Below are positions 17,792 through 25,915 of a stretch of 32,083 bases of DNA, piece after piece. The stretch comes from Chara braunii (taxonomy: Eukaryota > Streptophyta > Charophyceae > Charales > Characeae), in NCBI GenBank assembly GCA_003427395.1, contig BFEA01000486.1, forward strand, positions 10,860 to 42,942. Direction: 5' to 3'. The notes below the pieces were generated by a model. The model searched no databases and was not told where the DNA came from. It was given only the letters and a program-made list of their open reading frames with translations. The stretch's first letter is position 1, and each line of letters begins with the position of its first letter. The position numbers were made by a program, and so were the translations under genes.

Positions 17792-18043
17792 ATGAAAAGA
17801 GATGAGATCCTAGTGATTAAGGGCAGGTCTAGCAGAGCCAAGGGAAAAGGCTGGGAGGAAGAGGCGTGCAAAGATGCAGAAAANCANAGACTNGCTCAGA
17901 GAGAGTTTGCGATNNGAATAGCAGNAGAGAGAAAATACATTGAGTACGTGGTCTACTTCTACGGATTTGACAACAAACTGCACAGTACCAGTTCCACGCT
18001 AGAGTCAGTGGAGCAGGCCAAAACTAAACTTGGACTGGCATAG
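17792..18043 (+). CDS. Unrecognised frame, diverged paralogue of the 18.9-kb exon
   Basis: This ATG-initiated frame ends in IEYVVYFYGFDNKLHS, STLESVEQAKTKLG and a stop. The last 32 residues from IEY align without gaps to the 18.9-kb exon: I, E, Y, Y, L, T, E, A and G agree and many other changes are conservative. The amino part is basic (KGRSSRAKGKG) and then acidic. At least six ambiguous bases fall between 17,884 and 17,925, so some residues are unknown. Function unknown. The repeat suggests tandem duplication of a small domain. Confidence 0.4.
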   Translation: MKRDEILVIKGRSSRAKGKGWEEEACKDAEXXRXAQREFAXXIAXERKYIEYVVYFYGFDNKLHSTSSTLESVEQAKTKLGLA

Positions 18044-18165
18044 AGTGTTGGAGGCTTCACCCCAAAACCGTTACTCACGTCTCAGCGGTTCAGAGTTTAT
18101 TAATAATCTGTTCCTACTTATTAATGCTCCCCCGCTGCGTGATCAGACCTCAGTGGCCTTTCGGC

Positions 18166-18350
18166 TCAGATGAAACTCAGATGAAACTCAAGTGAAGCTC
18201 ATGTGAAACTCAGATGAAACTTGGACAGTACTCAGGGCAGTACCGGAAACTGCTCAGAACGGAATTCAGTATTCAGAGCAGAAGGCAGTACTTAGGGCAG
18301 CTCTCGAAACTGCTCAGAACGGAATTCAGTACTCAGGCAGTATTCGGAAC
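18166..18350. repeat. Local tandem repeats (AGATGAAACTC units and a 60-70-bp pair)
   Basis: Five diverged copies of an 11-12-bp unit (CAGATGAAACTC, CAAGTGAAGCTC) occupy 18,166-18,224. They are followed by two copies of a unit containing GGCAGTAC or GGCAGCTC, then GAAACTGCTCAGAACGGAAT and TCAGTA. They lie between the two homologous frames and are probably intronic or intergenic. Confidence 0.8.
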
Positions 18351-18473
18351 TTGTAACGAATACAAGACAGTGTTCATGCGCTTCTCAGTCACGCTCAGTT
18401 CCCTTGGCTAGTCAGTTCTCTATCGACACTCATTTAATTTTCTGATTAACAGTTAATCAGTTTCTTTTGAACA

Positions 18474-18572
18474 ACATTCAGAATCAGTATCCGGAATCAG
18501 TATTCAGAACCAGCATTCGGAATCAGTATCCGGATTCAGTATTCAGAACCAGCATTCGGAGTCAGCATTTGG
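18474..18572. repeat. Tandem repeat of AATCAGTATCCGG / AACCAGCATTCGG
   Basis: About seven 13-14-bp units alternating AATCAGTATTCAG, AACCAGCATTCGG and AATCAGTATCCGG. A related CAG-ATCAG style continues weakly to 18,780. Confidence 0.8.
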
Positions 18573-18880
18573 AAAGCAGCAATTAGTCAGCAAAACAATC
18601 AAAGTTTTAGCCGACATTTAACCAGCGAAACAGTCAATCGAGACGGCTTTTAATGGTGGTTCAGCAACTACTTAACTCAAAATCCAATCAACGAGACAGT
18701 TAATTCGAAGAGCAGCAAACCGAAGAGCAACAATCAGGAACAATTGCTCTAAACAGCAATCAACCCAGCAACCTTTACATACCTGGATCATCCGTGAGTC
18801 ATCCGTTTTGAGTTGTAGCGAGAGATCAACGAGGCTATGGACAGTAACAACGCAGTTGAGTTTCCTGCTCACTGTATCAG

Positions 18881-19086
18881 AGCACTGCGGAGACTTGGAG
18901 GGAAAGTGCAGTCGAGGAGTACAACCAGCAGACTACTGCGATGATGGAACATGCACTGGCTCTCGTGAGGAATCATACAAAAATCGAATACACATACTAC
19001 TTGCATGATAAGAGCGGCAGACTGTGTGCCACCATAACTTCAGTAGGTACTATCGAAGAAGCAAGGAGGACTGTAGGCCGCCATCG
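18881..19086 (+). CDS. Candidate internal exon, unrecognised small domain
   Basis: A stop-free frame runs between a good acceptor (TTTCCTGCTCACTGTATCAG/AGC at 18,880/18,881) and a strong donor (CATCG/GTGAGTG at 19,086/19,087). It reads AETWRESAVEEYNQQ, MMEHALALV, IEYTYYLHDKSGRLCA and TIEEARRTVG. The block from IEY is homologous to the end of the 17.8-kb frame, which supports coding. The exon ends two bases into a codon. The downstream long frame can be entered in the right phase from several AG sites between 19,163 and 19,253, but the best-looking acceptor (TGTTCTCAG at 19,224) is in the wrong phase. The link is therefore unproven. Confidence 0.5.
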
Positions 19087-19135
19087 GTGAGTGTTTTGTC
19101 TGAATGAGAACTTATTCGGACATTCGGTAATCATC

Positions 19136-19205
19136 TGATCAGCAATCAGTTTTCAGCAATCAGTTTTCAGCAACCAGTTTTCAGCAATCAGTTTTCTGCA
19201 ATCGG
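19136..19205. repeat. Tandem CAGCAATCAGTTTT repeats
   Basis: Four to five copies of a 14-bp CAGCAATCAGTTTT unit, probably inside the intron between the 18.9-kb exon and the 19.2-kb frame. Several units end in TTTTCAG and could act as alternative acceptors. Confidence 0.8.
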
Positions 19206-19260
19206 TTTGGTAACCTGTTCTCAGGGATTGTCTGGTCAGCTTGTACGGGCAAGAGGACTC

Positions 19261-19923
19261 ATGAGCACAGTTCAGTCTGCTCCGGTCAGTGAGTCAGTAC
19301 CGGCCAGCCTCAATCAGATCTCATGCAAAGAGGCATTCCATTATCGGTATGTAAGTGTCATTGGTTTCAGACAGGGAGATCTGTCAATCTTCATTGTCCA
19401 GACCAGTTTTGTTGAAGGCACTATCCACGATCTGAGGCCTTATTTGAAGAAAGGCAAGGAGACTCATGAGCTTTTTGATCCAGTCTGGATCTCAGCCACT
19501 GAATACCATGAGCAGAGAGAGAGGGAGCTCAATGAGAGTGGCTCTACGTTGATTCGCGGCTTTGGGCCGATGCTTTACACTGATTATCTTAAGCCTCCAG
19601 TCCCTTCACTTCTCACAGATGGCACGAGTTGGTTGGATGTGATTGGATTGGCAAAGAGGTACATCTCTCCGGCTGTGATCGACATTGAGGCAATAACTGA
19701 GCCTACTGAGTATCCTTACCTCAGACGAGGAGTCTTTTCAGTGGATGGATTGCCTACTTCGTGGGAGGAGTTTTGCTCCATGGTTAACTACCGTGTCATG
19801 TGCCTCAAATGGTCATGCTCAGAGCTAGCCGGCTACAGGTGGCTTTTCGTCACGAAGCCTCAGTCTCAGATTGTACGTAGGCGTGGATCTCGGCACCAGA
19901 GAGTAGTAGTGAAAAAAGATTGA
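19261..19923 (+). CDS. Unrecognised 220-residue protein, probable last exon of a gene
   Basis: This intact frame starts at ATG 19,261, and the reading stays open upstream to at least 19,165. The composition is balanced, without repeats, and looks like a folded protein. Visible stretches include FHYRYVSVIGFRQGDLSIFIVQ, FDPVWISATEYHEQRERELNE, GTSWLDVIGLAKRYISPAVIDIE and a basic tail (RRRGSRHQRVVVKKD). No signal peptide or membrane segment. I recognise no family. A 3' region of about 290 bp with an AATAAA signal follows, so it is probably the last exon of a plus-strand gene. The 18.9-kb exon is the best candidate for the preceding exon. It could instead belong to a mobile element or an old viral insertion, but nothing positive shows that. 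Confidence 0.6.
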   Translation: MSTVQSAPVSESVPASLNQISCKEAFHYRYVSVIGFRQGDLSIFIVQTSFVEGTIHDLRPYLKKGKETHELFDPVWISATEYHEQRERELNESGSTLIRGFGPMLYTDYLKPPVPSLLTDGTSWLDVIGLAKRYISPAVIDIEAITEPTEYPYLRRGVFSVDGLPTSWEEFCSMVNYRVMCLKWSCSELAGYRWLFVTKPQSQIVRRRGSRHQRVVVKKD

Positions 19924-20207
19924 GAGAGACGGACCAGAGGGATGAGTGAGGACTCTTGAGAGGTGCTGACCACGCTCGTCTATGTGTACTTTCTGAGATT
20001 ATTATGAGTTCTCATTCTTCCCTCACTCAATTGCCCCTGTCTTTGCTCGAGTCAGTCAGTCTCATTTTCTAAATTGTTCTTGTTCGATGGTTGCCTTTGC
20101 GGATGTTTTGTCACAGTTCTCAAAATCAGATTGACATAATTGATGCATGCATAGTACCCCATAAGTTTATGATTATTTTTGCATAATTCTTTGTTGTTCC
20201 GAATCAA

Positions 20208-20213
20208 AATAAA
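20208..20213 (+). terminator. Poly(A) signal AATAAA
   Basis: AATAAA followed by AGATTCC, about 285 bp after the stop codon at 19,921-19,923 and after T-rich 3'-UTR-like sequence. Its position suits the end of the 19.2-kb transcript. Confidence 0.5.
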
Positions 20214-20313
20214 AGATTCCTAAGACCGGGGATCGATGAAGACCGCAATTGAAGGGTCTCGCTCGAAGTCGGATGCACACAACAGGAAGGGATTTGCATT
20301 AATTAATTTTATT

Positions 20314-22074
20314 TTATTTATTGCAATCACTTACAAAATCCTGCGTGACAGCCTGTTGGCTTTCCGGTCGCCCGAAGTGGCCCGACTGGAAAAAGTGCAA
20401 CAGCGTCACATGTGTAGGATAGCAACGTTGGCAAGAGCGCATGTAGCAGGTCCACCCCTTAGCAAGGCTTAGTGGGGAATGCCCACGCGAAAGCATACGA
20501 CGAGTAAGTGTTGTTGCCGCAGTTCGAAGGTCATGCTACTTGTTACAAATTTGTTCAAATCTGGTCAATTGCACAGTGAACACACCAGCCGGTTGATGGG
20601 AAGGGATGTTGGAGGTCGCACTTGGATAACGAAAGACAGGGAAGTCCCAAGCAGCCGCTTTATCAAAGACACTTATGTGAAGCGAGCCATCGGAACGGAC
20701 CCGTAGCTGCATACCTAAAAAGGTAGAGGAGCCATCTGTAGTTGTAGTCTCCTTCCACTCAAGCCCATAGTGCTCTGGTGGAGGAGGTAATTGTCCCCAT
20801 GAAATAACATCATCAATGAGGTGATAGGTAAAGGCATATTCTTGAGCAGCTTGAAGATCATGTTAACGAATGTCATCAACAAAGCGTGCTTCATCCCAAT
20901 ACAACATCAAATTAGAGATTTCTGGGTCAGCATTCGTTCCCATTGGAATATCGATAATTTGTTTCCGAAGCATGCCATCTCTCGTGTATAGAAAAGTGTT
21001 TTGTAAAACAAAGCGAAGATGTTGGAGAATCTGAGAAACAGAAAGGGTATCCGGGCCTGAATCAGATGACCACTGGCCACAACTAGGTCCTCGAATAACC
21101 ATGTCGAGGGCAACGCAATGTGAATGTGTGCGAGCTTGCCGAAGGGCATAAGCATGAACTTCATCAAAAACTTTTGCCACATTATTCAGAATGCGGTCAT
21201 GAGGACGGTTGGTGTACATTGTGGTAAAATCAACAATGCGAGGAGAGAGGCCACGAAGAGACGATGCATTGTTTTTCAGGTCAATCGCCACTTCATCGGC
21301 ACTCTGAACGATCTAGCACCGCCGAACACCAACCTGTTGATAGAGCTCTGTGTCTTTCTCGCGAAGAGTAGAGATCACTCCTTGCAAAGCNNNNNNNNNN
21401 NNNNNNNNNNNNNNNNNNNNNNNNNNNNNNNNNNNNNNNNNNNNNNNNNNNNNNNNNNNNNNNNNNNNNNNNNNNNNNNNNNNNNNNNNNNNNNNNNNNN
21501 NNNNNNNNNNNNNNNNNNNNNNNNNNNNNNNNNNNNNNNNNNNNNNNNNNNNNNNNNNNNNNNNNNNNNNNNNNNNNNNNNNNNNTTTTTTTTTTTAAAA
21601 GAACGACCCGAGTAAGTGCTAGGGGTGCTGATAAGAGCAGACACCACTAGCATGCTCAGGGAGGCTCCATCTATTGGTGGGGAGCTACACCTGCTGGAAA
21701 TCTTGTGTTGCAACTCCAAGAATCTTGTGAAGAGCTGGAGGAGACTTGTGAGCTTTGAGTACATAGTAAAGGTAAGGTAGGGTATCAGTGTGGGTGTAAC
21801 CCCAATGGTGATTCCACACTGCATGGTGGTCAAGGACATCAGCAACGGACTCTTGAGGACAAGTGGGACTGTCCAAATGGGTAGAGAGATGAAACAGATA
21901 CCGATTCTTGCAGCAAATTGCCAAATTGTGTGATGTTTTGTCCACAGGGACAATGGCAAAGTGTTGTTGAAGATGGTGCAAGGAGGCATGTGTAGAACGT
22001 AGTGAACGTGGCTGGCTCACATGATTGGAGAACAAAGATGCATTGGATTGACAATGCGCAACGATTGCAGAACA
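20314..22074 (-). pseudogene. Reverse transcriptase of element A, broken
   Basis: Motifs in order on the minus strand: fingers with VPVDKTSHNLAICCK and LPYLYYVLKAHKSP (22,035-21,690); a frameshifted RFPAG-like segment near 21,700; after the gap, motif A VDFTTMYTNRPHDRI, motif B IDIPMGTNADPEISNLMLYWDE (both before 20,863), motif C TYHLIDDVIS, FLGMQLRV, FDKAAAWDFPVFRYP, SNIP, and thumb VQLTRFEQICNK, LLTRR-like LTRRMLSRGH. The catalytic Asp residues of motifs A and C are present. The IPMGTN and SNIP motifs fit Penelope-like RTs of the permuted group. Downstream, CYMRSCQRC resembles the Cys linker seen after RT in such elements. Five in-frame stops and a frameshift make it non-functional. Confidence 0.85.
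21391..21585. other. Assembly gap (195 N)
   Basis: A run of N inside the RT of element A, followed on the right by a run of 11 T. Expected RT sequence between the fingers and motif A is missing here. Frames reported across the gap are meaningless. Confidence 0.99.
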
Positions 22075-24330
22075 CTAGCTGTTCAACTTCTGAGAAAGCG
22101 ACGAGAAAAAAGCAGATCGAGAATGTCCGTCCAACAACCTTTTATAATCGGCAATGTACTCGTCTAGTCCAATTGCCAGTGCCTGGAGCACATCGACAGT
22201 TTCCTCATTGAACCGATGTTTCGAGCCTTCTTGAAAAAGCTTGCGAAGGCTATCATCGGAGATGATATTGCAGTCAACAGACATAATATGGTCATCCACA
22301 AGATCAGAACAATGTGGAAAGGATCTGCGACATTCGCAATCAGAGGAGTTGGGTAAGGTCATGCCAGGAGTAACACTGAAGGCCACATCAGTGAAGTTAC
22401 AAAACTGGACACGCGTGGGTGGCATTAGTTTGTCACATACACGAACATGTGTGACTGCTCGAGGATCGAGGTGCAATGCAACTACATCCGGCAATTGTAA
22501 CACATGGCGCAAGTTTGTAGCACGAGCTACCTCATGCACATGTACGACCTTGATGTGGTCAGTAAATGGGTTACAAGGTTGTGTTGTGTAACGTTGGCGG
22601 GTATGCTGCGATTTTCGGATGAGGCATTCGAGTTCTTGAATGTCTGCTGTCATGTCGGCATTGGAGACATTATTGTAAAGCCATTGCAAAAGTCGTACCC
22701 GCCATGCTGGTGCTGCTTGCTCAATATCAGCCTTGACACAACACCAATTACCCGAAGCAGCTTCAGTGAGAAGACGATGCAGTGAGGTACGAGTCATAAG
22801 TTGGGGACCCGAATGAAGATCAGCAGCAAAGGACCTAACCAAAGGTGTTGGCAAGAGAGGTAAACAGTAAGGGGGTGTTGGCAAGAGAGGCAAACAGTGA
22901 GCGGCTGTAGATAAAAGAGGTGCAACATAAAAGCCAACAGGTGTTGGTAAAAGGGGTGCTATGTGAGAAGGATCAACCGATGCAGGAACAGATGGAGCAG
23001 CAATAGATGTGGTAGGGAGGGAAACAAGAGGAGCTGAGGCATGAGGAGGTAGAGGGGGCTGCGGAGCAAAGGGACGACGGCCCATTTGTGTCCAACGATG
23101 AGGATGGAAGTGTCGTCGTGGAGCCGGCAGTCTAGCCATTGGAAGGACTGCATTGAAACCAACCGGGTGAAGAGTTCGAAGTTTACGAACCCAGAAACCC
23201 TCGCGGGGTGCAGCAGCCCGCTGAAAGATGGCATGATCAACAAGACCTTCAGACGTATGATAAAGGGTAGGATCGATGCATTCCAGGGGCCAAGCCGCGA
23301 AGTTGAATGCTGGTTGCCCACACATTGCACGGTAGAGATGGCGGTGGTGAAAAGCACCAGAAGAGCGCCGTGCATGCCAATGCTCTTGCAGCCTTTGGTG
23401 TGCAGAATGCATCGTCTGTCCGACATAAAAACGTCCTGAAGGCAAATAAACAATTGCATAAATCACTCCTCGAACAGTGAGGGGGTCCATACCTGGCTCA
23501 AGAGGTTGTTGATCAACACCTCGCAATTGTAACTCAAACCGCTCGGCCTGCACAACATTGTTAAGATGACGGAGTTGTTTCTTGCGCCACCTTCCTGCAG
23601 AATACAAGTTAGAATTCCACTCCAGGTGTGCACGCCAATCTACACGATGAGAGACAGATGCCTGGCGGTTTGACATGTGAGCATGAGCAAACGGAACATA
23701 GTGTCCAAGAGGAAAGCTTGGTATAGCACCTGCCATGCCAACCGCAGGAAATCTCCGAAGTATCGGGGTAGGCCCTTGATTATTCTGCGTGGGTGAAGCA
23801 CAAAATTGTGGTTCATCTGAACAATGCTGGTCAGCCATTTGCAGATCCCCCATGTGGTATACGCCTTGTGGGGTCAACTGCAATCCGGGCAGAACATGTT
23901 CCAATCCCTCAACGTTTAGGGCTGCATACTGAGTAGGGACTGTACCTGGAGTCGGGAGTGTACTCTGGAAGTGGCTGCATCCTAAGTAGGGACTGGTGGC
24001 TGCCTGCAGGCAGCTGGACTGTCTGCAGGAGGCATAGGAACGGATATTGCCGTTTGAAACGAAGGAACCGCAACAACCTGTGGAGGAGGCACAGAGAGAA
24101 TCGGGGCAGACAAAGAAACAGGTTGCTGATTCCCGAACAAGTGACGATGTCGCGGATGTCATCGGTGATACACAACAAGTGATGTTGCAAATTGAAGCTG
24201 AACTTGTACCTAGCACTACAGGTGGAACAATGGGATCAATGGAAACTGGAGAGTCTGTTGGCAAGCGAGACCGTGGAGGACATGGGGGTGGTGAGGAGGA
24301 ACGCAGTAGTCTACAGCCAAGCACAAACAA
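22075..24330 (-). CDS. GIY-YIG endonuclease and pre-RT part of the Penelope-like polyprotein
   Basis: A 751-codon frame. About the first 125 residues are probably read in the wrong phase: comparison with element B shows a CAG-to-TAG change and a one-base deletion in the true leader. Residues 288-308 hold VIYAIVYLPSGRFYVGQT, equivalent to the GIY and YIG strands, followed by an RLQEH motif. Near residue 375 is REGFWVRKLRTLHP, which carries the expected catalytic Glu. Residues about 413-510 are Pro-rich with PLLPTP repeats. Residues about 660-745 hold CECRRSFPH, DDHIMSVDCNII and LRKLFQEGSKHR, which match the conserved segment just before RT in this retroelement type. The enzyme would nick target DNA to prime reverse transcription. 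The frame ends at a TAG and continues in the same frame into RT, so it was probably one polyprotein. Confidence 0.82.
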   Translation of the reverse strand: MFVLGCRLLRSSSPPPCPPRSRLPTDSPVSIDPIVPPVVLGTSSASICNITCCVSPMTSATSSLVRESATCFFVCPDSLCASSTGCCGSFVSNGNIRSYASCRQSSCLQAATSPYLGCSHFQSTLPTPGTVPTQYAALNVEGLEHVLPGLQLTPQGVYHMGDLQMADQHCSDEPQFCASPTQNNQGPTPILRRFPAVGMAGAIPSFPLGHYVPFAHAHMSNRQASVSHRVDWRAHLEWNSNLYSAGRWRKKQLRHLNNVVQAERFELQLRGVDQQPLEPGMDPLTVRGVIYAIVYLPSGRFYVGQTMHSAHQRLQEHWHARRSSGAFHHRHLYRAMCGQPAFNFAAWPLECIDPTLYHTSEGLVDHAIFQRAAAPREGFWVRKLRTLHPVGFNAVLPMARLPAPRRHFHPHRWTQMGRRPFAPQPPLPPHASAPLVSLPTTSIAAPSVPASVDPSHIAPLLPTPVGFYVAPLLSTAAHCLPLLPTPPYCLPLLPTPLVRSFAADLHSGPQLMTRTSLHRLLTEAASGNWCCVKADIEQAAPAWRVRLLQWLYNNVSNADMTADIQELECLIRKSQHTRQRYTTQPCNPFTDHIKVVHVHEVARATNLRHVLQLPDVVALHLDPRAVTHVRVCDKLMPPTRVQFCNFTDVAFSVTPGMTLPNSSDCECRRSFPHCSDLVDDHIMSVDCNIISDDSLRKLFQEGSKHRFNEETVDVLQALAIGLDEYIADYKRLLDGHSRSAFFSSLSQKLNS

Positions 24331-24393
24331 AGATGAGAGGGGGGTGCATTGGGCAAGATTTCAGTCAAAGAACGTGAGCGTCGGAGAGATTGT
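23829..24393 (-). repeat. Shared 5' module, element A copy
   Basis: Counterpart of 11,153-11,725. This copy carries an in-frame TAG in place of a Gln codon and lacks one base about 10 bp further on, in the stretch near 23,970-23,985, so its leader is broken while the copy in element B is open. Upstream (to the right), a TATATATA sequence at about 24,402-24,410 could serve as a TATA element, but it lies just outside the shared part. Confidence 0.9.
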
Positions 24394-24562
24394 GATTGCC
24401 ACATATATATAACAGTGAAGATGATGGATAACGGACCCGATGCTCAGGATCCATGCAAAGACACAGACACATCGAGAAACTAGGGGCTCACTAGTGATGC
24501 TTGAACAACATCGTCAACAAATTGAGCGCTGTTCCATCACAAGTATATGATGGACTCGACCA

Positions 24563-24564
<2 letters not shown>

Positions 24565-24598
<34 letters not shown>
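24565..24598 (-). repeat. T(34) run, possible poly(A) tail of a minus-strand retroposon
   Basis: Thirty-four T on the plus strand, equal to a long A tail on the minus strand. Such a tail marks the 3' end of a retroposed copy coming from the right. The body, about 24,600-25,300, was not identified, and no target-site duplication was found. Confidence 0.55.
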
Positions 24599-24601
<3 letters not shown>

Positions 24602-25029
24602 GTAGCTCCCAATATTGTTCTATTTATCTGATGCACTGGATTCAAACTCCTGATCAGTTCATTAACAGTAGGTGTGCACACTGCACAGTTCTTCCACATG
24701 TAGTGGGTGGGACTGAACAGTTTTTATGCCCAGAGGGGCCTCAAATACAAACCTTGGGCGACTTGTGGGCCAACAGGTTCACTTGGAAGAGGGAGCGCCT
24801 AAAAAATATCTGCCAGTAAGAGGTACAGCAGTGGGAAAAAGGCAGTGGATGCACTCCGCTTTTTCCTGAGGAGGAGCCTGAAAAGCAGCCGACACTGGTT
24901 CTGGCTGCGATTTCTGGTTTCCATCCACGAGGATGAGCCTACAGCAAATCTGAGAAGAACCCCCCCCATCCCTCGTACTTGCTAACACAGCCCCGTGTGA
25001 CAGTGAGAGCACCCATTTGGACATGGCTA

Positions 25030-25055
25030 CAACTCCTATGCCCATAGGTTGCAAA
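25030..25055. repeat. Direct repeat CAACTCCTATG...CCATAGGTTGCAAA, copy 1
   Basis: Twenty-six bases that recur almost exactly at 25,183-25,209. Each copy contains an inner imperfect palindrome (CCTATG...CATAGG). A shorter fragment, CCATAGGTTG, lies at 25,165-25,174. Confidence 0.75.
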
Positions 25056-25182
25056 ACGCATGGTCTTCTAGAACTTCAGGAGAGATGATCCTGACACAGT
25101 TTCCGAGTCGCGAATGGTTCTGCCCAACCCGCATGAGGAGTCAATAGCCGCATTTTGTTTGGGCCCATAGGTTGTTTGGGCC

Positions 25183-25209
25183 CAACTCCTATGTCCCATA
25201 GGTTGCAAA
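25183..25209. repeat. Direct repeat CAACTCCTATG...CCATAGGTTGCAAA, copy 2
   Basis: Second copy of the 25,030-25,055 repeat, with one extra base. It lies just left of a tRNA T-arm-like sequence. Confidence 0.75.
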
Positions 25210-25234
25210 CCCTGGTAAACTGTTATTGTTTGGG

Positions 25235-25252
25235 CCAGGATTCGACCCCTGG
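25235..25252 (-). other. tRNA T-arm / B-box-like sequence
   Basis: On the minus strand CCAGG-GGTCGAAT-CCTGG forms a T-arm-like stem with a B-box-like GGTCGAATCC. An A-box-like GGGCCGCAGCTCAAGCGGG lies about 25 bp upstream on that strand. The spacing is too short for a normal tRNA gene and no acceptor stem was found, so it may be the head of another tRNA-derived SINE. Confidence 0.35.
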
Positions 25253-25259
25253 ACCTCCT

Positions 25260-25804
25260 CCCCGCTTGAGCTGCGGCCCACAATTTGGCCACACTTGTCC
25301 CAGCCTGCGTTTTTGTTTCAGATGCTCTTGCTGCAGCCTGCATTGCCTCCTTTCTCCTACTCCAAACTTGAAGAGCACCCCACCAAATGCACTTCTTTCG
25401 AATTTGCACCACCCTGATTCCCGCACCTGGCTATGGAAGCAGAAAAACAAAAGATAGCAGCTCAACCTCAAACATGTGTCTTTTCTTTACACTCTTGCTC
25501 GTCAACGGATTGAATGAGAATTGCACACTGAATTTGCCGCTGTTGTCGCTCACAAGGCACCTGTCCGTCACACACCATTTCTGTGTGACAGCAGAGTCTG
25601 AATATTACAGTATGCAGTGGAACCAACTGGACAAGTGGAATGCCATCAGCTGTACCAACTGGACAAGCTGCACTCTACACCGGGCACGAAAAGGTAAAAT
25701 GACCATCACATCCCATCTGTCCGAGGCTCCTTCAGATCCACACGTGCTCTCTGTTCCAGCAGAGGATAAATAAAAAGCCGGATGATTGTGTCCAGAAAGT
25801 CCAG
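25260..25804. other. Unassigned stretch
   Basis: No domain recognised. The 128-codon plus frame at 25,387-25,773 has no family resemblance and starts in the middle of Cys/Ser-rich sequence. Confidence 0.4.
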
Positions 25805-25806
25805 AC

Positions 25807-25915
25807 TACCGTCTTCACCCGAATAAAAGGCCCGGTCCTAATCGCTGCATCTGGTCTGGAAGTTGTCCCAAATACAGCTATAGTGACTGGGCATTCTATT
25901 CGGGTGAAGAGGGTA
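25807..25915. mobile_element. MITE-like element, copy 2, with terminal inverted repeats
   Basis: The left end TACCGTCTTCACCCGAATAA is inverted at the right end, whose complement reads TACCCTCTTCACCCGAATAG. The arms stay similar for about 30 bp (on to GGCCCGGTC / TGCCCAGTC). Total length is 109 bp with no coding capacity. The interior matches 9,819-9,892. TA lies near the right end, but no clean target-site duplication was seen, so the transposase superfamily is unassigned. Confidence 0.75.

Larger units (their letters stand above)
20314..24393 (-). mobile_element. Element A: decayed Penelope-like retroelement with N-terminal GIY-YIG
   Basis: Transcribed right to left, the order is: shared 5' leader (24,393-23,829), GIY-YIG endonuclease (about 23,470-23,180), proline-rich linker (about 23,090-22,810), pre-RT domain (about 22,790-22,080), RT fingers (22,074-21,685), palm and thumb (21,373-20,430) and a Cys-rich tail to 20,314. 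Endonuclease in front of RT is the permuted order described for the Chlamys/Naiad group of Penelope-like elements. From 22,834 leftward, most coding matter lies in one frame broken by stops at 22,075, 21,685, 21,313, 20,863 and 20,536, with at least one frameshift near 21,700. This copy is therefore inactive. The outer limits, terminal repeats and target-site duplications were not found. A 195-base gap removes part of the RT. Confidence 0.85.

Noticed and set aside
18166-19205. CRISPR-like array
   Set aside because: Repeats are contiguous, diverged and without spacers, in a eukaryotic setting. They are ordinary minisatellites.
21124-21615. Frames crossing the N gap on both strands
   Set aside because: Half of the residues are unknown, so the frame has no support.
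25235-25252. Functional tRNA gene
   Set aside because: There is only a T-arm and a weak A box with too short a spacing. No acceptor or anticodon stem.
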